Assembly (NCBI GenBank): GCA_028554645.1
Contig: JAQOOI010000070.1
Location: 1,798,001-1,862,000, forward strand
Direction: 5' to 3'
From: Omphalotus guepiniiformis
Taxonomy: Eukaryota; Basidiomycota; Agaricomycetes; Agaricales; Omphalotaceae
Length of the DNA stretch: 64,000 nucleotides
The translations under genes and the position numbers were made by a program. Below, piece by piece: positions 33,448 through 45,661 of the stretch. The notes under the pieces are model-generated. The model made no database searches and was not told the DNA's origin. It saw nothing but the letters and a program-made list of their open reading frames with translations. Each line of letters starts with the position of its first letter. The first letter of the stretch is position 1.

Positions 33448-36400
33448 TTACCCACTTGCTTCTGAATCTGAAGAATCATTACTAGAATGACTCGGAGAAG
33501 TCTGAGATTCAACCCGTAAAATAGCCTCAGACGTATACTGCAGGTCTGAAGGCTCCTCAGATTGTGAGGAATGAAGTGCCATCGCTGACTGAGCGTGAAG
33601 ACGACCATCCACTTGCTGCAAATAGTACGACCTATCAAAAAGTACACCTTTCAAGATGTCATGCCTAGCTTCGCGTTCGAACAGATACCAATTCGCATAG
33701 TTTGTTTCAAAAGATCTATAATGGAGAAAGAATTGTCGGTGCTTTGCAAACTCGCCAGCAAATGTAGGTTTCGTGTTCTGTTCCTCCGGCGTAAGAACCT
33801 CGCTAAGGATGGTAAGGGCAGCTTCCATATTGAGTGTCGTATTTTGCCACTCGAGAGGAGAAAGGCAGGTGTGACTAGCGTCCGAACCCCATAGTGCCTC
33901 CATCTTTGCCATGTCTAAAACGAGAATCTTGTTCTGACTGTGAATTTCGGGTGTAGAAATAGGGCGAATGAGCTTTGTGTGTAATTCATGGAGACGATGT
34001 TGGATGTGGTGTAGATGGTCATCTGTGAACCAGTTCAACGCGGGATAAAGCTTGTTAGCTAAGGAATGAAGGATCACATCAGGGATGACGACAGGAGGTC
34101 GTTGACCAGGGAGGCGGATGACGGGGTTAGTTAGGATCATGGATCCACGAAGTGATCTACTCGTCGTTGCCGTCTCCTTCTCTTTCTCTAATCTTCCCTT
34201 CTCTAATCTCTCTGTCTTTCCCATTCGTGCTCGGTTCACCTTTGTTTGTAAGAAAATAGGAAGCGGACCAACAGCCTTGCAGAGGGAGTCACTGAATACC
34301 AGGTCTTCAAGCTCATCGGATGTGTAACCATAAAGCGGCTGAAGCGGCGTCCCTATGTCCATGTCAGATGTTCTCGAAGTACATTCACGGCAATCTAGTG
34401 TCTGGTTCATGCTCGTCTCATTGAGTTTCTCCACTACACAGTTGTGTTCGTTCCTAGTACGCCACGTTCTACCAGTGGGTGAAAGAGGTGGGGGTACAAC
34501 TAGAAATGCCTCGAAATCAAAATCCTCCAGCAAGGGACCTGCTACTCCAGCATGAGGAAGAAAAGCCGACATGAGTCAAGAACAGAGCCAGAGAAAATGA
34601 GACTGAAAGTTGATGAGGGCGAGAGCACGATACCAGCTTCACCGGTATGAGCGCGACAAGCAAGAGCTGTTGCCGCTCTACGATATCAGTCCGAATCTTA
34701 TCTGATGTCACATGATTTGACTGATATCTATTCTTTTATCCGTTGTTCACTCTTACCTTATCTTACACTTATGCTAGCCGTTTCACGTAGCTCCAGCTGG
34801 CACTTACGTTCTTCGAAGATGTTCTCTAGCTTCCACCCCGAAGACAGTGTCCAAGTGCGGTCGGCAGGTTTAGGTAGTTCCGCAAGATGGAGGCGAGAGT
34901 TGCCTCGTTTATACAACTCGTGAAGCATGTGATAGCGAATGGTGCCAGAGTCGAGACCGTTTTTGGTATCCGCAATGTATTGCTGTGCCCAATAAAAGGC
35001 TTCGCCGAGGGAAGTGGTCTGAATCCCACACTCCGCTAAGTGCAATACCACCGAATCGAGGCCGTCGAAGGAAGAGGATGATGCCTTGATGTTCTCCTCG
35101 GCATTGACGATGACTTCGAGTTCGCTGAGCTTCTGTTCATAAAAGTAAGGAATGGCCGCGAGAGTGAGGAAGTGGGTAGTGAACTTCTGTTTTACGGAAC
35201 TGATATGTTCCGAATATACTTCATACCTTCCTACTATGGCCCGGATGAGTCGACGCAGAAGGATATGTGTGCGTAAAGTCGCCAGATCAACGTGACCACT
35301 CTGAGTCCAAACAACACCTGGATGAGACTCGGTATCACCATGGGTAAGAACCCAAACTGCATGATCGTCCAATGGCTCCACCAAGTCGGGAAGCTTTATA
35401 CGTGGGACGTCCAGGGCGGACGGATTGCCTCGCAGATACTGTTCAACCTCGGCCTCGGTTACCTCCGTGCTGGGTCGTTGAGCCCAACTAATGCTGTTCT
35501 CCTGGAACAAAGACAGATGACACCTGAGTCGCGATGATAGACGAGTCTGGTCGGCCCTCAACCCAAGCAGCTTCTCGAGTTGGAGCATGCATTGAGCTGT
35601 CATAGTGGCATGAATTGCTTCCCATAATGCTTCGAAGTTTCCCGGGGTGGCGGCTTCGTCCAGGAGTCGCTCCACAGCGGCCACAGAAGACAGTTCATCA
35701 GGCCCGTCAGACAACTCGTCTAGGGAGCCAGTGGTCGGGGGAGGGACCATGATTGGCCCCTTATTCGCCACCATCTCGTGAAGATACTTCCCGCCAGCTA
35801 CCAAGGCTCCAGTGTGGCCATCCCAGTAGTACTCGTGGGGTATCATGTCACCCGGCTTGTACAGGTACAATGACGCAGCCGCCCATGCCTCGTCAATGGT
35901 GACATAGATGGGGTCTACCTCGACACATTCATTATTGTTCCCATTTGCATGTGCTGACGACTGGAGCGAACGGTCTTCCTGACCTACGACCTTAGCAGGG
36001 CCAGCTTCTGTTCTTGAAGTGTTGTCGGCGTTGGTAGACATTGAAGACACTTGGGGTACCATCAATAGTCGATGGCTACGAGGGGCTCGAGGTGGTTGAA
36101 TTTGTGTAGAAGTCGGGGAACTGTACAAATTATGAGGGTTATCTGGCCCTCGTGGGTATGGGTTGTAACCTCCTCGGCGAGGATACCCTCGCAATCCGCG
36201 TCCTCTTCCCATTGGCCTATCGTAAGAGCTGTATTGAAGGGGTAGGGGTTCCTATAATCATAGTATGGCTGCTCCGTTTGAGCTAGCGCTTGGGTGAGTT
36301 CATCATTCTTTCGTCTCATCGTCTCGAGTTCGTGCTGTAGACTTTGGACATTTGGGCCCTGTACATTCGGAACCTGCGATGATAGAGGCATCCCTCTCCC

Positions 36401-36545
36401 TAAAAAAAAAAACTCAGAGGCAGGAAAGCGAAATAAAGGAGATCATACCATAGTACCCAGGATTTTGAGCCCCATAGGCTCCCTGGTTAGGAAAAGTCGC
36501 GGCTGGATAACCAGCGGCCATGAATGGGTAGTAAGAGTAGTTCAT
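33448..36545 (-). CDS. Multi-exon gene of unknown function (three coding blocks)
   Basis: Not recognised. Exon 1 (36449-36545) starts MNYSYYPFMAAGYP; a GT-AG intron joins it to exon 2 (from 36399), which holds a short coiled coil (LQHELETMRRKNDELTQAL). Near 36245 the reading must shift one frame (intron or one-base indel) into the 34758-36212 block, which opens RG-rich (GRGRGLRGYPRRGG) and continues as a helical region of about 400 residues. A third block (33448-34572, up to 374 residues) follows after probable introns around 34575-34760. It ends Ser-rich and has a basic KTERLEKGRLEKEKE helix. The blocks may be one gene or two adjacent genes. It lies directly downstream of a gypsy integrase on the same strand. 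Confidence 0.45.
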
Positions 36546-36730
36546 TGCTAGCAATGGCAGACGAGAGCACACAAAAATAAAAGAGAGGGAAGCAATTATG
36601 CATTGCTCTCTGTATTAATGCGTCGACCTGCGACGATGTACTCCTAGTACGTTGTCGAGAACGTCGGACGCACGCAAATTTCAAATTCAATCTCCGATCA
36701 AATCTAAAGACAGGCACAATTACTCTTCAT

Positions 36731-38353
36731 TCAACGTCGACACGTCTTTGACAACGCTTGCCAGCGAGAGACGCCTTGCAAGGCATAGTAATCATCGAGA
36801 GCCTTCAGTTTCCGTACTGTTTCATACGGCTCCCATGTAATGTCTCCTAGCGACCACCAAACCTCAAATAAAATTTGTTTGCCTTTCCACTTGTGTGCCC
36901 TTATGGAATCAACGAACTCTTCAGCTTCGTCTGGGGCCCCGAAATCGTATGGCTGAAGCTTGGTGCGGTTGGGAAACAATATGGCGTCACTTTCAACATA
37001 CGGGCGCAGGAGACTAACGTGAAAGCAATCATGAATGCGCCTATCCTGCAGTTCGCCAGGTAGTTCCAGTCTGTACGTCGATGAGTCGGGGTATGCCTCC
37101 AGGACTTTATATGGTCCAATGAACTTAGGCAACAGCTTCGTTGCTCTGCCCTTTGGTAAGCTTAGGTTTTTGGTGGACAAGTAAACCATTGACGCTTCGG
37201 CAATTTTAGGTTCGCCTCGTCTACGTTTATTTGCCTGGTGGGTTTGGAACACTCTAGAGGTGATAATACTATCATGGGCATCGAACATACAATGCATGGC
37301 CCGTATACCAAATGCCCTTACCCCCGGAGGTACGCTATGGTCGTACCGAACTTCCCTCAGCATGGAGGGAACATATCCGTACGTCAGCTCAAATGGTGCG
37401 AAACCCGTTGTCTCACTTATGCTTGAGTTTAACGCAAACTCAACATAGGGTATCTTAACCAGCCAATCATGCTGGTCCGCCCTAATCGCCGACCTGAATA
37501 TTTGCCCTATAGATCGATTTGCGCGTTCTGTCATCCCATCTGTCTGGGGATGAAATGAGGTTGACATCAGCAACTTTGCTCCCAACAATCGATGGAGTTC
37601 CTTCCACCAAACCAATGTAAACTTGGGGTCCCGGTCTGAAACAATGGACTCGGGGAGGCCATGCAGGCGGACAATTTCCTGCATATATCGTAGGGATAGG
37701 TCTGTTGCTGTGTCGCGCGTGTTGCAAGGTAGCAAGTGAACCTGCGAGGTGAGTTGGCATATGATGACCCATAAGTAGTTGTAACCTTTCACTTCAGGGA
37801 AAGGCCCTATAAAGTCCATTCCTATCGACTGCCACGGGCGTGTCGGCACGGGGAGCGTGTGTAGCTTTCCCATAGGAGCCTGATAATTGCTTTTGGACCT
37901 CTGACAAGTCTCACAAGATCGACAGAACTCCTCAGACATGCCATGGATTTTTGGCCACCAGTACGACCGACGTATATAGTCGGAAGTGCACTGGGGCCCG
38001 AAATGTCCCACTGTATGGTGTCCTTGCTCAAGGATGAGCCCCCGGATAGATCGTCTACCTTTAGGGATCTCCGGTATACACAAGACTTTCTTTCCCATCA
38101 AGTTGGTGGTCCAAATTAACCCGTCCTCGACTTCAAAGCGTGGATGATCTTCACTCTTCAGTAAGATTTTGCTGAACAATGCATCCGTACCATAACCCTT
38201 CCTGATCTCGTCCAACAGGTGTGGTTCATCATCCATCACCTGCGCAAGAGTAGCCCCGCTCGCTTCATTTAAACGCGACTCCAATATCGTTGGGTCCGTT
38301 ACTGGCTGGCTCGACTCTCCTGCATTCACATCCGGTTCCCTTGAAGCCTCCAT
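36731..38353 (-). pseudogene. Integrase part of the decayed gypsy pol
   Basis: 540-residue open block. An HHCC zinc domain (HHTVGHFGPQ...CETCQRSK) is followed by catalytic residues in MDFIGPFPE, SDRDPKF and TDGMTER; a chromodomain-like C terminus (KWKGKQILFEVWW...ITWEPYE) ends the block. It is in the same frame as the RT block, separated by TGA at 38390. Confidence 0.85.
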
Positions 38354-38389
38354 TTCCAGTGCTTCGCGATCTCGCTGCTCCTGTGCATC

Positions 38390-40219
38390 TCAAACTTCTC
38401 TTTGTGCTCGCATGTGCTCTACTTGAGCTTTCAACTCTTCCTTACGTCCCAACGGCAAATCCTCACCAGTCTTATCAAGGCGTATGTCCGCGTTGACGTA
38501 TTCCTGAATCGCCTGCGTCTCAGATTCCTCGTCGCTCTCGTAATAACGAGACAAGACGTCTGCCACTCGATTAGTCTCACCTTTGACATAGGTGATGTCG
38601 AGATCAAACCGAGACAGGTATTCCATCCATCTCATTTGTCGACTAGACAAGCGCTTTTGAGTTTGAAAGAATTGGAGTGCTTCATGGTCTGTCACCACAT
38701 GTATCTTGTATCCAATCAGCTTATCCTCCCGTTTCAACAGTGCCTCAAGTATGGCCAGCATCTCGTACTCGAAGACCCTATAATGCCTTTGAGCATCCGT
38801 GAACTTTCTCGACATAAAGCCCGCAGGCCTGCAGTCTTGCCAAGATGACCCTTGGCCGTATACTGCGCCTACGCCTGATACACTCGCATCGCATACTACC
38901 CAAATGGGTACCTCTGTTCGTGGATCGATGGGCTGTAGGATGGGTGTCCGGCAGCACAGTTCCTTGATGTTTCGGAAACACACATCGTGAACCGGTCTCC
39001 AGAAGAACGGCTGTTCATTACGTGACATCTCAGAGAGTGGGGTTGTGTAAGACGATACGTCTGGCAGAAAATGTCCCAAGTAATTGACCAGCCCCAAAAA
39101 CTTTTGAACGTCATTGTACGTTCTTGGTTGTCTCCAGTTGCGGATCTTGTCTAACTTGTCTGCATCAGCGTGTAATCCCTTCTCGTCGATTACATGCCCC
39201 AGGCAGTCCATTACCTCTGCATACAGTTGTACCTTACTTGCCTTCAGGTACAGCTGCTGTTCGCGGAGGCGCTCAAACACGAGCTTTAAATGTCCCTCAT
39301 GCTCCTCTATGGTATCGCTGAACACGAAGATATCGTCAAGATAGACGTGCATGAAGACCCCAATATAGTCCCGGAAGATTGTATTCATTAGCCGTTGGAA
39401 TGTTGACGGTGCGTTACAGTCTCCTTGCTGCATGGTATTACTAACAAATGTCCCGGTAACAGTGGCAAAAGCAGTTTTCCAGACGTCTTCAGCTACCACC
39501 CTTATTTGTTCGTAGGCGTCAGATAGATCGATTTTCGATCGTAGCCTTTTCCTTGCCACATCCATGCGTAGCGTGTCCTGGTCTGGTAACGGAGTTACAT
39601 CTTTTAGAGTGTTAGCATTGCGTTCTCGACAATCAATTGTTACCCGCAACGTTCCATCCTTCTTAGGAAGGCATAACATCGGTGCTGCTTGCTGCACCAC
39701 CATAGGCTTCCACCAGCCGGCACGGGTATATCGCGCTATTTTCTCTGAGAGCTGGGTCTTCAACGAGTCTGGGCACCTAGGCATATAATATCTATATTTC
39801 TTCTCTGGATCTATCAGCGGGATCGTATGATTTACCTCCCTCATTGGAGGCATCACTTCAGGTACCCCACTCATTATATCCTTGCAACTATCCAGCCACT
39901 GCTGTCTCAATCGTGGAATGTCTTCATCAGTATACTTCTGACCCTCCATCAGTGCGTATTCCTTCAAACGTTCTTTGAATCTTTCAGCTGTTGACTTCAT
40001 TGTCTCCATTACGCCAGGTGTCCGTTTCTTCGTTGAAACCTCGGGTATTGGCCCCGGTCCTACACAATTGGCTGCGCAATATTCCTCGACCAACTCTCCT
40101 ACTTCGTGCAAGCGTCTATTATAGTTAGGATCTGAATACGATCCGTTAGTTGTCTCCTCTATTAGGTTTTCTATATCCTCCAGAGATATCCTATCCGTTG
40201 GATCTAGTAACACTGGCAA
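38390..40219 (-). pseudogene. Reverse transcriptase and RNase H part of the decayed gypsy pol
   Basis: 609-residue open block. RT core motifs are TLRVTIDCRERN, YLDDIFVFSD and GLVNYLGHF; RNase H follows (VCDASVSGVGAVYGQ, HEALQFFQT). It continues in frame upstream through 40220-40555 to the protease block, across TGA codons at 40343 and 40556. Confidence 0.87.
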
Positions 40220-40555
40220 GTTTCGATCTAATGATATCCGTTCGATATCCTGATCCTTGTCTCTCTCCTCGGCTATAGTGAGCGTTCTTCTTGACCACGG
40301 CGGTTGTACTCGAGTCGATAAATTTTCTTGACCCGAGTGTGGTCAATCCTTTCTTTCATCTTTCACCAGCCCATACTTTTTTGGTCGAGGTTTAATGGGT
40401 AGCTCCTCCCCCTCCTTAAGATGGAATGTAGACGAAACGTTCTTAGCATAACGGCGCGCTATTTCGCCAGCCTCCTCCTTTTCAGTGAGTGTTGATACCT
40501 CCTTACCACGCACTCTAATCACGTCATGTTCGAAGTCTAGCGATATGCCGTGTTT

Positions 40556-41311
40556 TCACATGAACACAGTACCCATGACCGCATCGTAACGGTCGACGTT
40601 CGCTATGTCAAAGTAGTCTTTCCCAGTCACATCGTTCCCTCTTCCTCCGATAATCTGGTATGGACTGATGGTACCATGAACTATCTTAGAGCGACTTCCT
40701 TTCGTGCCTAGTTGGAGCGTGACAGGGTTCTCGAGCTGAAAAACTTTCATATGAGCAACTCGAGCGAAATCTGGGCTAATAGCATCGGCCGTGCTACCAC
40801 TATCAAACAAGGCGAACGCTTGGACACCATTGATGTCCACGAATGCACTCAAACACCGATTCTCCTCAGCCGTGCGCTTAGGCCTTGAACCTGTGCGTTT
40901 CACCTTAATTCGTTCCGGTCGAAGTGTTGCACTGAACCCACCCTTAGCATCATCAGCCATGGACCGTAGATATTCTCCGAAATCAAGCTTGAAGACCTCT
41001 TCGTCTTCGTCATCTGAATCGTCAGCTTCCATCAGCTCAGGTGCCGTATCGTACCCATCGTCGGATGACTGAGCTGTTTCATATCCTTCTTCTGAAGCCG
41101 CTTCGTCATACATGTCCTCAGTGTCTATCAACGCATTAAAGCGTTCGTCGATAGCTTCTGCCCACCCTTCCGTGAATAAGTCCCATTCATGCATATGCCT
41201 CATATGCTCTACTGATTCATGTGACTCGTATATTTCATCTGCAGCGTCGCTTTCATACTGCGAACCACCCCAAGGGTCAGGGTCGCCGAAGAGCCTTCGT
41301 ATTTGGCCCAT
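40556..41311 (-). pseudogene. Protease part of the decayed gypsy pol
   Basis: 251-residue block with an acidic N-terminal half and an aspartic protease motif (ALFDSGSTADAIS), ending at TGA 40556-40558. It overlaps the gag 3' end in the -1 frame. No clear slippery heptamer was found in the overlap. Confidence 0.75.
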
Positions 41312-43935
41312 ATTTCCTCATCTGATGGTTCTGAGTCCTCCTCGACCTCCGCTTCTTCTAGACGAAACAACCGTTCACCATCTTTCACCACTTCTTTAGC
41401 TACCCGGAACATCTTAGGACGCGGGTTCGTCCCTTTACGTAGATCAGGATTGTACTTCTTACACTTTGGATCCCCTCTATAGTGTCCGAATTCTCCACAA
41501 CTATAACATGCCCCGGCAGGTACGGACTTCGATGGCGCTGACAATGTGGAAGGTTTGGGTGAGTTATCACCTTGTGGTCGTGATGGCTGTTGCCGCTGCT
41601 GATTCTTCCTCCACTCCTGGTGATTAGTTACTTGATAACGACGGTTATCGACGATTTGTAAACGTTTAGGTGGCAAAGAGGAACGACCCGGTTTATTAGT
41701 AGCACTTGTTTGTGTAGGCTTCGAATCCGTTGGTACGTTCCTCTCGTTACGATCATGTTTCATCGTGCGCTGACTCTGTTCAGCGGCAGTCCGTGCAGTG
41801 GAGTAATATTTCCCCGTCTTCTCACTCCGTTCACATGCTATTGCTGCCTGCATAATATCGTTCACCGATGAACGTTCAGCCATCACCTTTTCAATCCGAG
41901 TCATATCATCACACATGGATGACGGTACTAGTATTAAGATACGTTTCTTGAATGTATACATGTCTGGTGGGCATGGCATGCATGTAGCCCACCTACGTAG
42001 CTCGATGAACATGCTCTTTACTCCCTTATTTTGGGAGTATGTCACGTTAAAGAACCGATCTGAAATCTGAGATATCGAGGCTTCGTGTATGAAGCGCTGA
42101 TACAGTCCATTGACAACCTGCATGAATGTCCAACGGTAAGCCATAGGGTCTGACTCCATTGAGAAGCCATCAGGTACTCGTTGTACCTCTTCGCAAAACC
42201 AATGTAACGCTTCTCCTTCTAAGAATGCACCTAGCATGTTCGTTCGCATCAGGTCGACTGAAGCTATAACCTCTGCATTCCTATTCTCATCATACTGAGT
42301 GGGTGGGCCACATTGATCAGCCATGTTCATCCACTGTACCAGTGCCGAAATCCAATCATCGAACTTAGCATAATCAGTATGCCCAGCGTACTTTGTAGGT
42401 TTAGGTATAGCCTGTAACATTGCCTTATGTGCTGCCGACGATTGATTGGCAGGAGGTCCATACAAATAGTAGCGAATCATCTGCTCATAACGATGAAATG
42501 AAGCCTTCAAGACTTCCTCTTCACTTCGAGGTGTAGGGTCATATGAGAAGAATTCATCCACCCCCACATTCGGATCTTCAGAACGATATCGGTTCTGCTG
42601 AAACGGCCCTCTATCCCTCCGATCATCCTCATCGTCTCCGTCGCTACCATCTCCTCCACCACCTCCGGGACTTGGAGGTTCATCGGGAGGTCCCTGACCT
42701 CGATGACCATTGCCACCTGTGTGCCTATTCCCTCCAGCTCCTCGTCGAGCATTATAATTTGAACCACCCACTGGTGATCCATTACCATCTCCTGGCGAAC
42801 CTGGCGGCCCACCACGCCTTCCTGACCGTTGTCCTCCAACGTTTGGGTATGGTCGATTGCGGTTTGCGTTTCCGTCGTGTTGGCGGGGGTTTCGTTGACC
42901 TTGTCCTGTTGCTCGCGAGCCTCCATGAAATCTCGGTGCTTCGGGGTCTGTTCCGAGAGGTGAGCCTGTGCTATAATGTTGTTTTCCTCTCTGTCCCGAT
43001 CGAATCCCTGCTGACCTTTCGCCAGCGTTCCGTATCCTGAATTCTGCCATTTCCGCTCGCGTGATCGTTGTGAGGTCTACCCTGACACTCGGCATTCTAG
43101 GGTCGAATGCTATCGTTTCTTGCAGCACCACTCCTTGATCCTCATGTTCCGACGTCTCGTTCTGTAGTATGTCTTCAAGATACAGTAGTTGAAATATTAC
43201 TCGCCTTCGCAATTCCGCCACGTACGTTCGCGTTCGTGATGTTCCTGTCCGACCTGGCATGGGTTGGGCGTATCGATCCTCTGGTCTGCGCATGGAAGGT
43301 TCAGGTTGATCCTGTTCTGTCTCCACCGGCTCTTCCTGCTCTTCCTGACCAGCCTCATTTTGGTCTTCTTCGGCTTCGTCATCGTTCGTTCCCTGTTCAT
43401 TATCAGCAAATAACGGTGAGAAACGATTCGAACCAAATTCATTCCGCGGTGCATCTCCTCCGACAGGGGCTTCATCCCTGGCACGACCTTTGCCTTTCGA
43501 ATACGGGTTCGGAGTATGAGATAGCTCTGGCTCCAGCTCACTTCGCATCTCTCCATATGACCATATCCTTTCGCCCTCCTTTCTCTCTTCAAAACCCCCG
43601 GAAACTTGAGCCGAAGGTGACTCATGTCTACTACCTCCCTTCTCCGAGTTCTGCGGCGAGGTTCTAGGTCGAACCTGAGGGATCTGAAATCGACTAGATG
43701 ACGCTGTGGGTCGTATTGTGGATGTAGATGACATCGTAGGTGCTTGATCTCGGTTTGAGACCAGGTTAAAGTCAGAAAAAGTGGTTCCAGGCGAGAATCC
43801 CGAATAAAAGGGTAGTTCTTTCGATTCAGCTGCCAATTGGCGGCTTGTAGCTCGCGTATGTACGTAGGGAATCTTGTAGGATTCCAATGCGCAATCTACC
43901 AGGCTGTTTTTGAACGTCTTTCCTTCAAGCCTCAA
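41209..43935 (-). CDS. gag: Gag protein of the decayed gypsy element
   Basis: 908 residues and uninterrupted. The N-terminal half is long and low in complexity (acidic Glu/Gln-rich, then Gly/Arg/Asn-rich). A capsid-like region follows (FDDWISALVQWMN, ALHWFCEEVQRV, RFIHEASISQ), then a knuckle CYSCGEFGHYRGDPKC. It is unusual that gag is intact while pol carries three stops. Confidence 0.8.
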   Translation of the reverse strand: MRLEGKTFKNSLVDCALESYKIPYVHTRATSRQLAAESKELPFYSGFSPGTTFSDFNLVSNRDQAPTMSSTSTIRPTASSSRFQIPQVRPRTSPQNSEKGGSRHESPSAQVSGGFEERKEGERIWSYGEMRSELEPELSHTPNPYSKGKGRARDEAPVGGDAPRNEFGSNRFSPLFADNEQGTNDDEAEEDQNEAGQEEQEEPVETEQDQPEPSMRRPEDRYAQPMPGRTGTSRTRTYVAELRRRVIFQLLYLEDILQNETSEHEDQGVVLQETIAFDPRMPSVRVDLTTITRAEMAEFRIRNAGERSAGIRSGQRGKQHYSTGSPLGTDPEAPRFHGGSRATGQGQRNPRQHDGNANRNRPYPNVGGQRSGRRGGPPGSPGDGNGSPVGGSNYNARRGAGGNRHTGGNGHRGQGPPDEPPSPGGGGGDGSDGDDEDDRRDRGPFQQNRYRSEDPNVGVDEFFSYDPTPRSEEEVLKASFHRYEQMIRYYLYGPPANQSSAAHKAMLQAIPKPTKYAGHTDYAKFDDWISALVQWMNMADQCGPPTQYDENRNAEVIASVDLMRTNMLGAFLEGEALHWFCEEVQRVPDGFSMESDPMAYRWTFMQVVNGLYQRFIHEASISQISDRFFNVTYSQNKGVKSMFIELRRWATCMPCPPDMYTFKKRILILVPSSMCDDMTRIEKVMAERSSVNDIMQAAIACERSEKTGKYYSTARTAAEQSQRTMKHDRNERNVPTDSKPTQTSATNKPGRSSLPPKRLQIVDNRRYQVTNHQEWRKNQQRQQPSRPQGDNSPKPSTLSAPSKSVPAGACYSCGEFGHYRGDPKCKKYNPDLRKGTNPRPKMFRVAKEVVKDGERLFRLEEAEVEEDSEPSDEEIWAKYEGSSATLTLGVVRSMKATLQMKYTSHMNQ

Positions 43936-45661
43936 TTACAATGTCCAATATTATCCCAGTGGATAACAACTGTGGTTTAAAAAATATGTAAGGGTCACTC
44001 ACTAACTCAGACCAATGCTAAACCAAACAGGGCTTTATATTATCGCCTGGGTGTAGTATAAGACAGTAACGTCGTAGTCGTAGAGTATAGTGAGAGTAAG
44101 TGTAAGAGTAAAAGTTAGATTACGTAAGTAGGTAACGGACAGCTATGTAACAGCGGTTACATGTACTGTCCTGGAACCTGGAGGCGGCTTCCTTCGGTTT
44201 CGGTTTCACAACTCCGCCTCTGAGGGGGAAATGCAGTGGGTCGACTCCCCACCTATAGAGATCGTTACTCACGCAGACATCTTCGTCAACTCAAGTCTCC
44301 AAACCCACAGCCCCCGGGGGTACACACCACCCTTCCCTCAGGCTAGCGCATCGATATCATGCGCCTTCGAGTACTCCTTTGGCTCGCAATGCCTCCGTAC
44401 ACGCACGGTTCCTCAGCAACAATCTGGACTCTGGTGTCAACACAAATTTGAAGCCAAGGCTTATAACTTCTACCATCCAACTCTCCGCTATAAAACCTTC
44501 CCTGGTGCTCCCGTCGATCCGGAACAAGACCCCTGCCCGATATCGTCCAGCAAGAACACGAGTCGCCGGCTACCAACCTCGGACCCAGTGACAGCGACGC
44601 AGAACTTCGGCGCGCGCTGACTCGGAGGTGCAGCGCTGAAGTCCCATAGTCGCATACGAATTGACTTACTCTTCTTAAGCAACTTCTGCTAGCCGATCAA
44701 ATGAAAGCCCTGGCATAAGCATTGTATTTGTTGAGATTGAAGTTGAGAAAGGTTCGAGAGGACATCACACTGGAAGGAGATAGTCGACCTCTGGGATGAT
44801 CTTCGACTCTACAAACAATTCCTCGAAGAAACTTTTAAAGAATTGGAAGATAATAAGCAGGGTATGATTCGAAACTTTGGTGTCAGTGAGGGAGGTGTCA
44901 CGGTAGCTGGGATTATCGATATGATCCAAGAGATCCATTCCAACCAGCCACAGGAATCCCGGGAGCCTGAGCCACAAAGCGTTGTTAATAACAGATATCA
45001 CAAAGTTGATTCAAGGTCGAGAGGTGAGTACGAGTTACGAATCCCTCCGACCCAGCGACTTTTGCGTTTTACCATGATTGAACCTGGTCATTACAGACAC
45101 CTATCGTATCTCCCCCTGTTCTTTGAATTTCAGTCTTTCAGACTCTTTCAGACTCTTTCAGACCGTCCGCTGCCTGGGGTTCTGCAACCCCCATTTTGTT
45201 AGTCGCTTGTTGATTTCACATTTTGTAATTACGTTGTAGGATGTGTTCAAATTTTCATATTCGTTGCATTGGTTTGGCAGGTGCAAAGAGTCCCAGTTAG
45301 GGAGTGTCCTCCTCGAAAAGACTGCTGATGACAATTCACTTCCATGCTTTCATTTGAGCTCCCCTTTCATTGTAAACCCTTGTATATGTGAATCGAGGGA
45401 CTCGGAGCGTCCAAGAATGTCGACGGATCGCATGCCGTCATCCCGGCTGACAAATCCTCTCGGGTCATCAAACCGTCGGCCGCAACGCATGCAACCAGTA
45501 TCCCAAACGCCCTTCCCCCTCCTCCGTCACTGATTCGCTGTCAATACAATTCTCAACTCACCAACGGTTTTACAATGTCACTCATAAAAACCATATCCTC
45601 GATATTCAATCACCATCCTCACTAAAGTCCTAACTCACCAAACCCGAACTCGAAAAAGACC
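43936..45661. other. Intergenic stretch with weak coding-like pieces
   Basis: No gene can be modelled with confidence. Open stretches on the plus strand at 44231-44620 (Pro/Ser-rich) and about 44780-45030 (...FLEETFKELEDNKQGMIRNFGVSEGG...) look protein-like but lie in different frames and show no known domain. A dispersed-repeat fragment related to 2484-2550 lies at about 45435-45490. Confidence 0.4.

Larger units (their letters stand above)
36731..43935 (-). mobile_element. Decayed Ty3/gypsy retrotransposon (no LTRs recognised)
   Basis: Gag (43935-41209) is followed by protease, RT/RNase H and integrase in one frame (41311-36731). That frame is interrupted by three TGA codons at 40556-40558, 40343-40345 and 38390-38392. 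I could not find matching LTRs near 43940-44230 or below 36730. It is likely older than the other two chromoviruses. Confidence 0.8.

Noticed and set aside
36875..40300. Several plus-strand open frames opposite the gypsy pol
   Set aside because: They are antisense shadows of the integrase and RT blocks, with no independent features.
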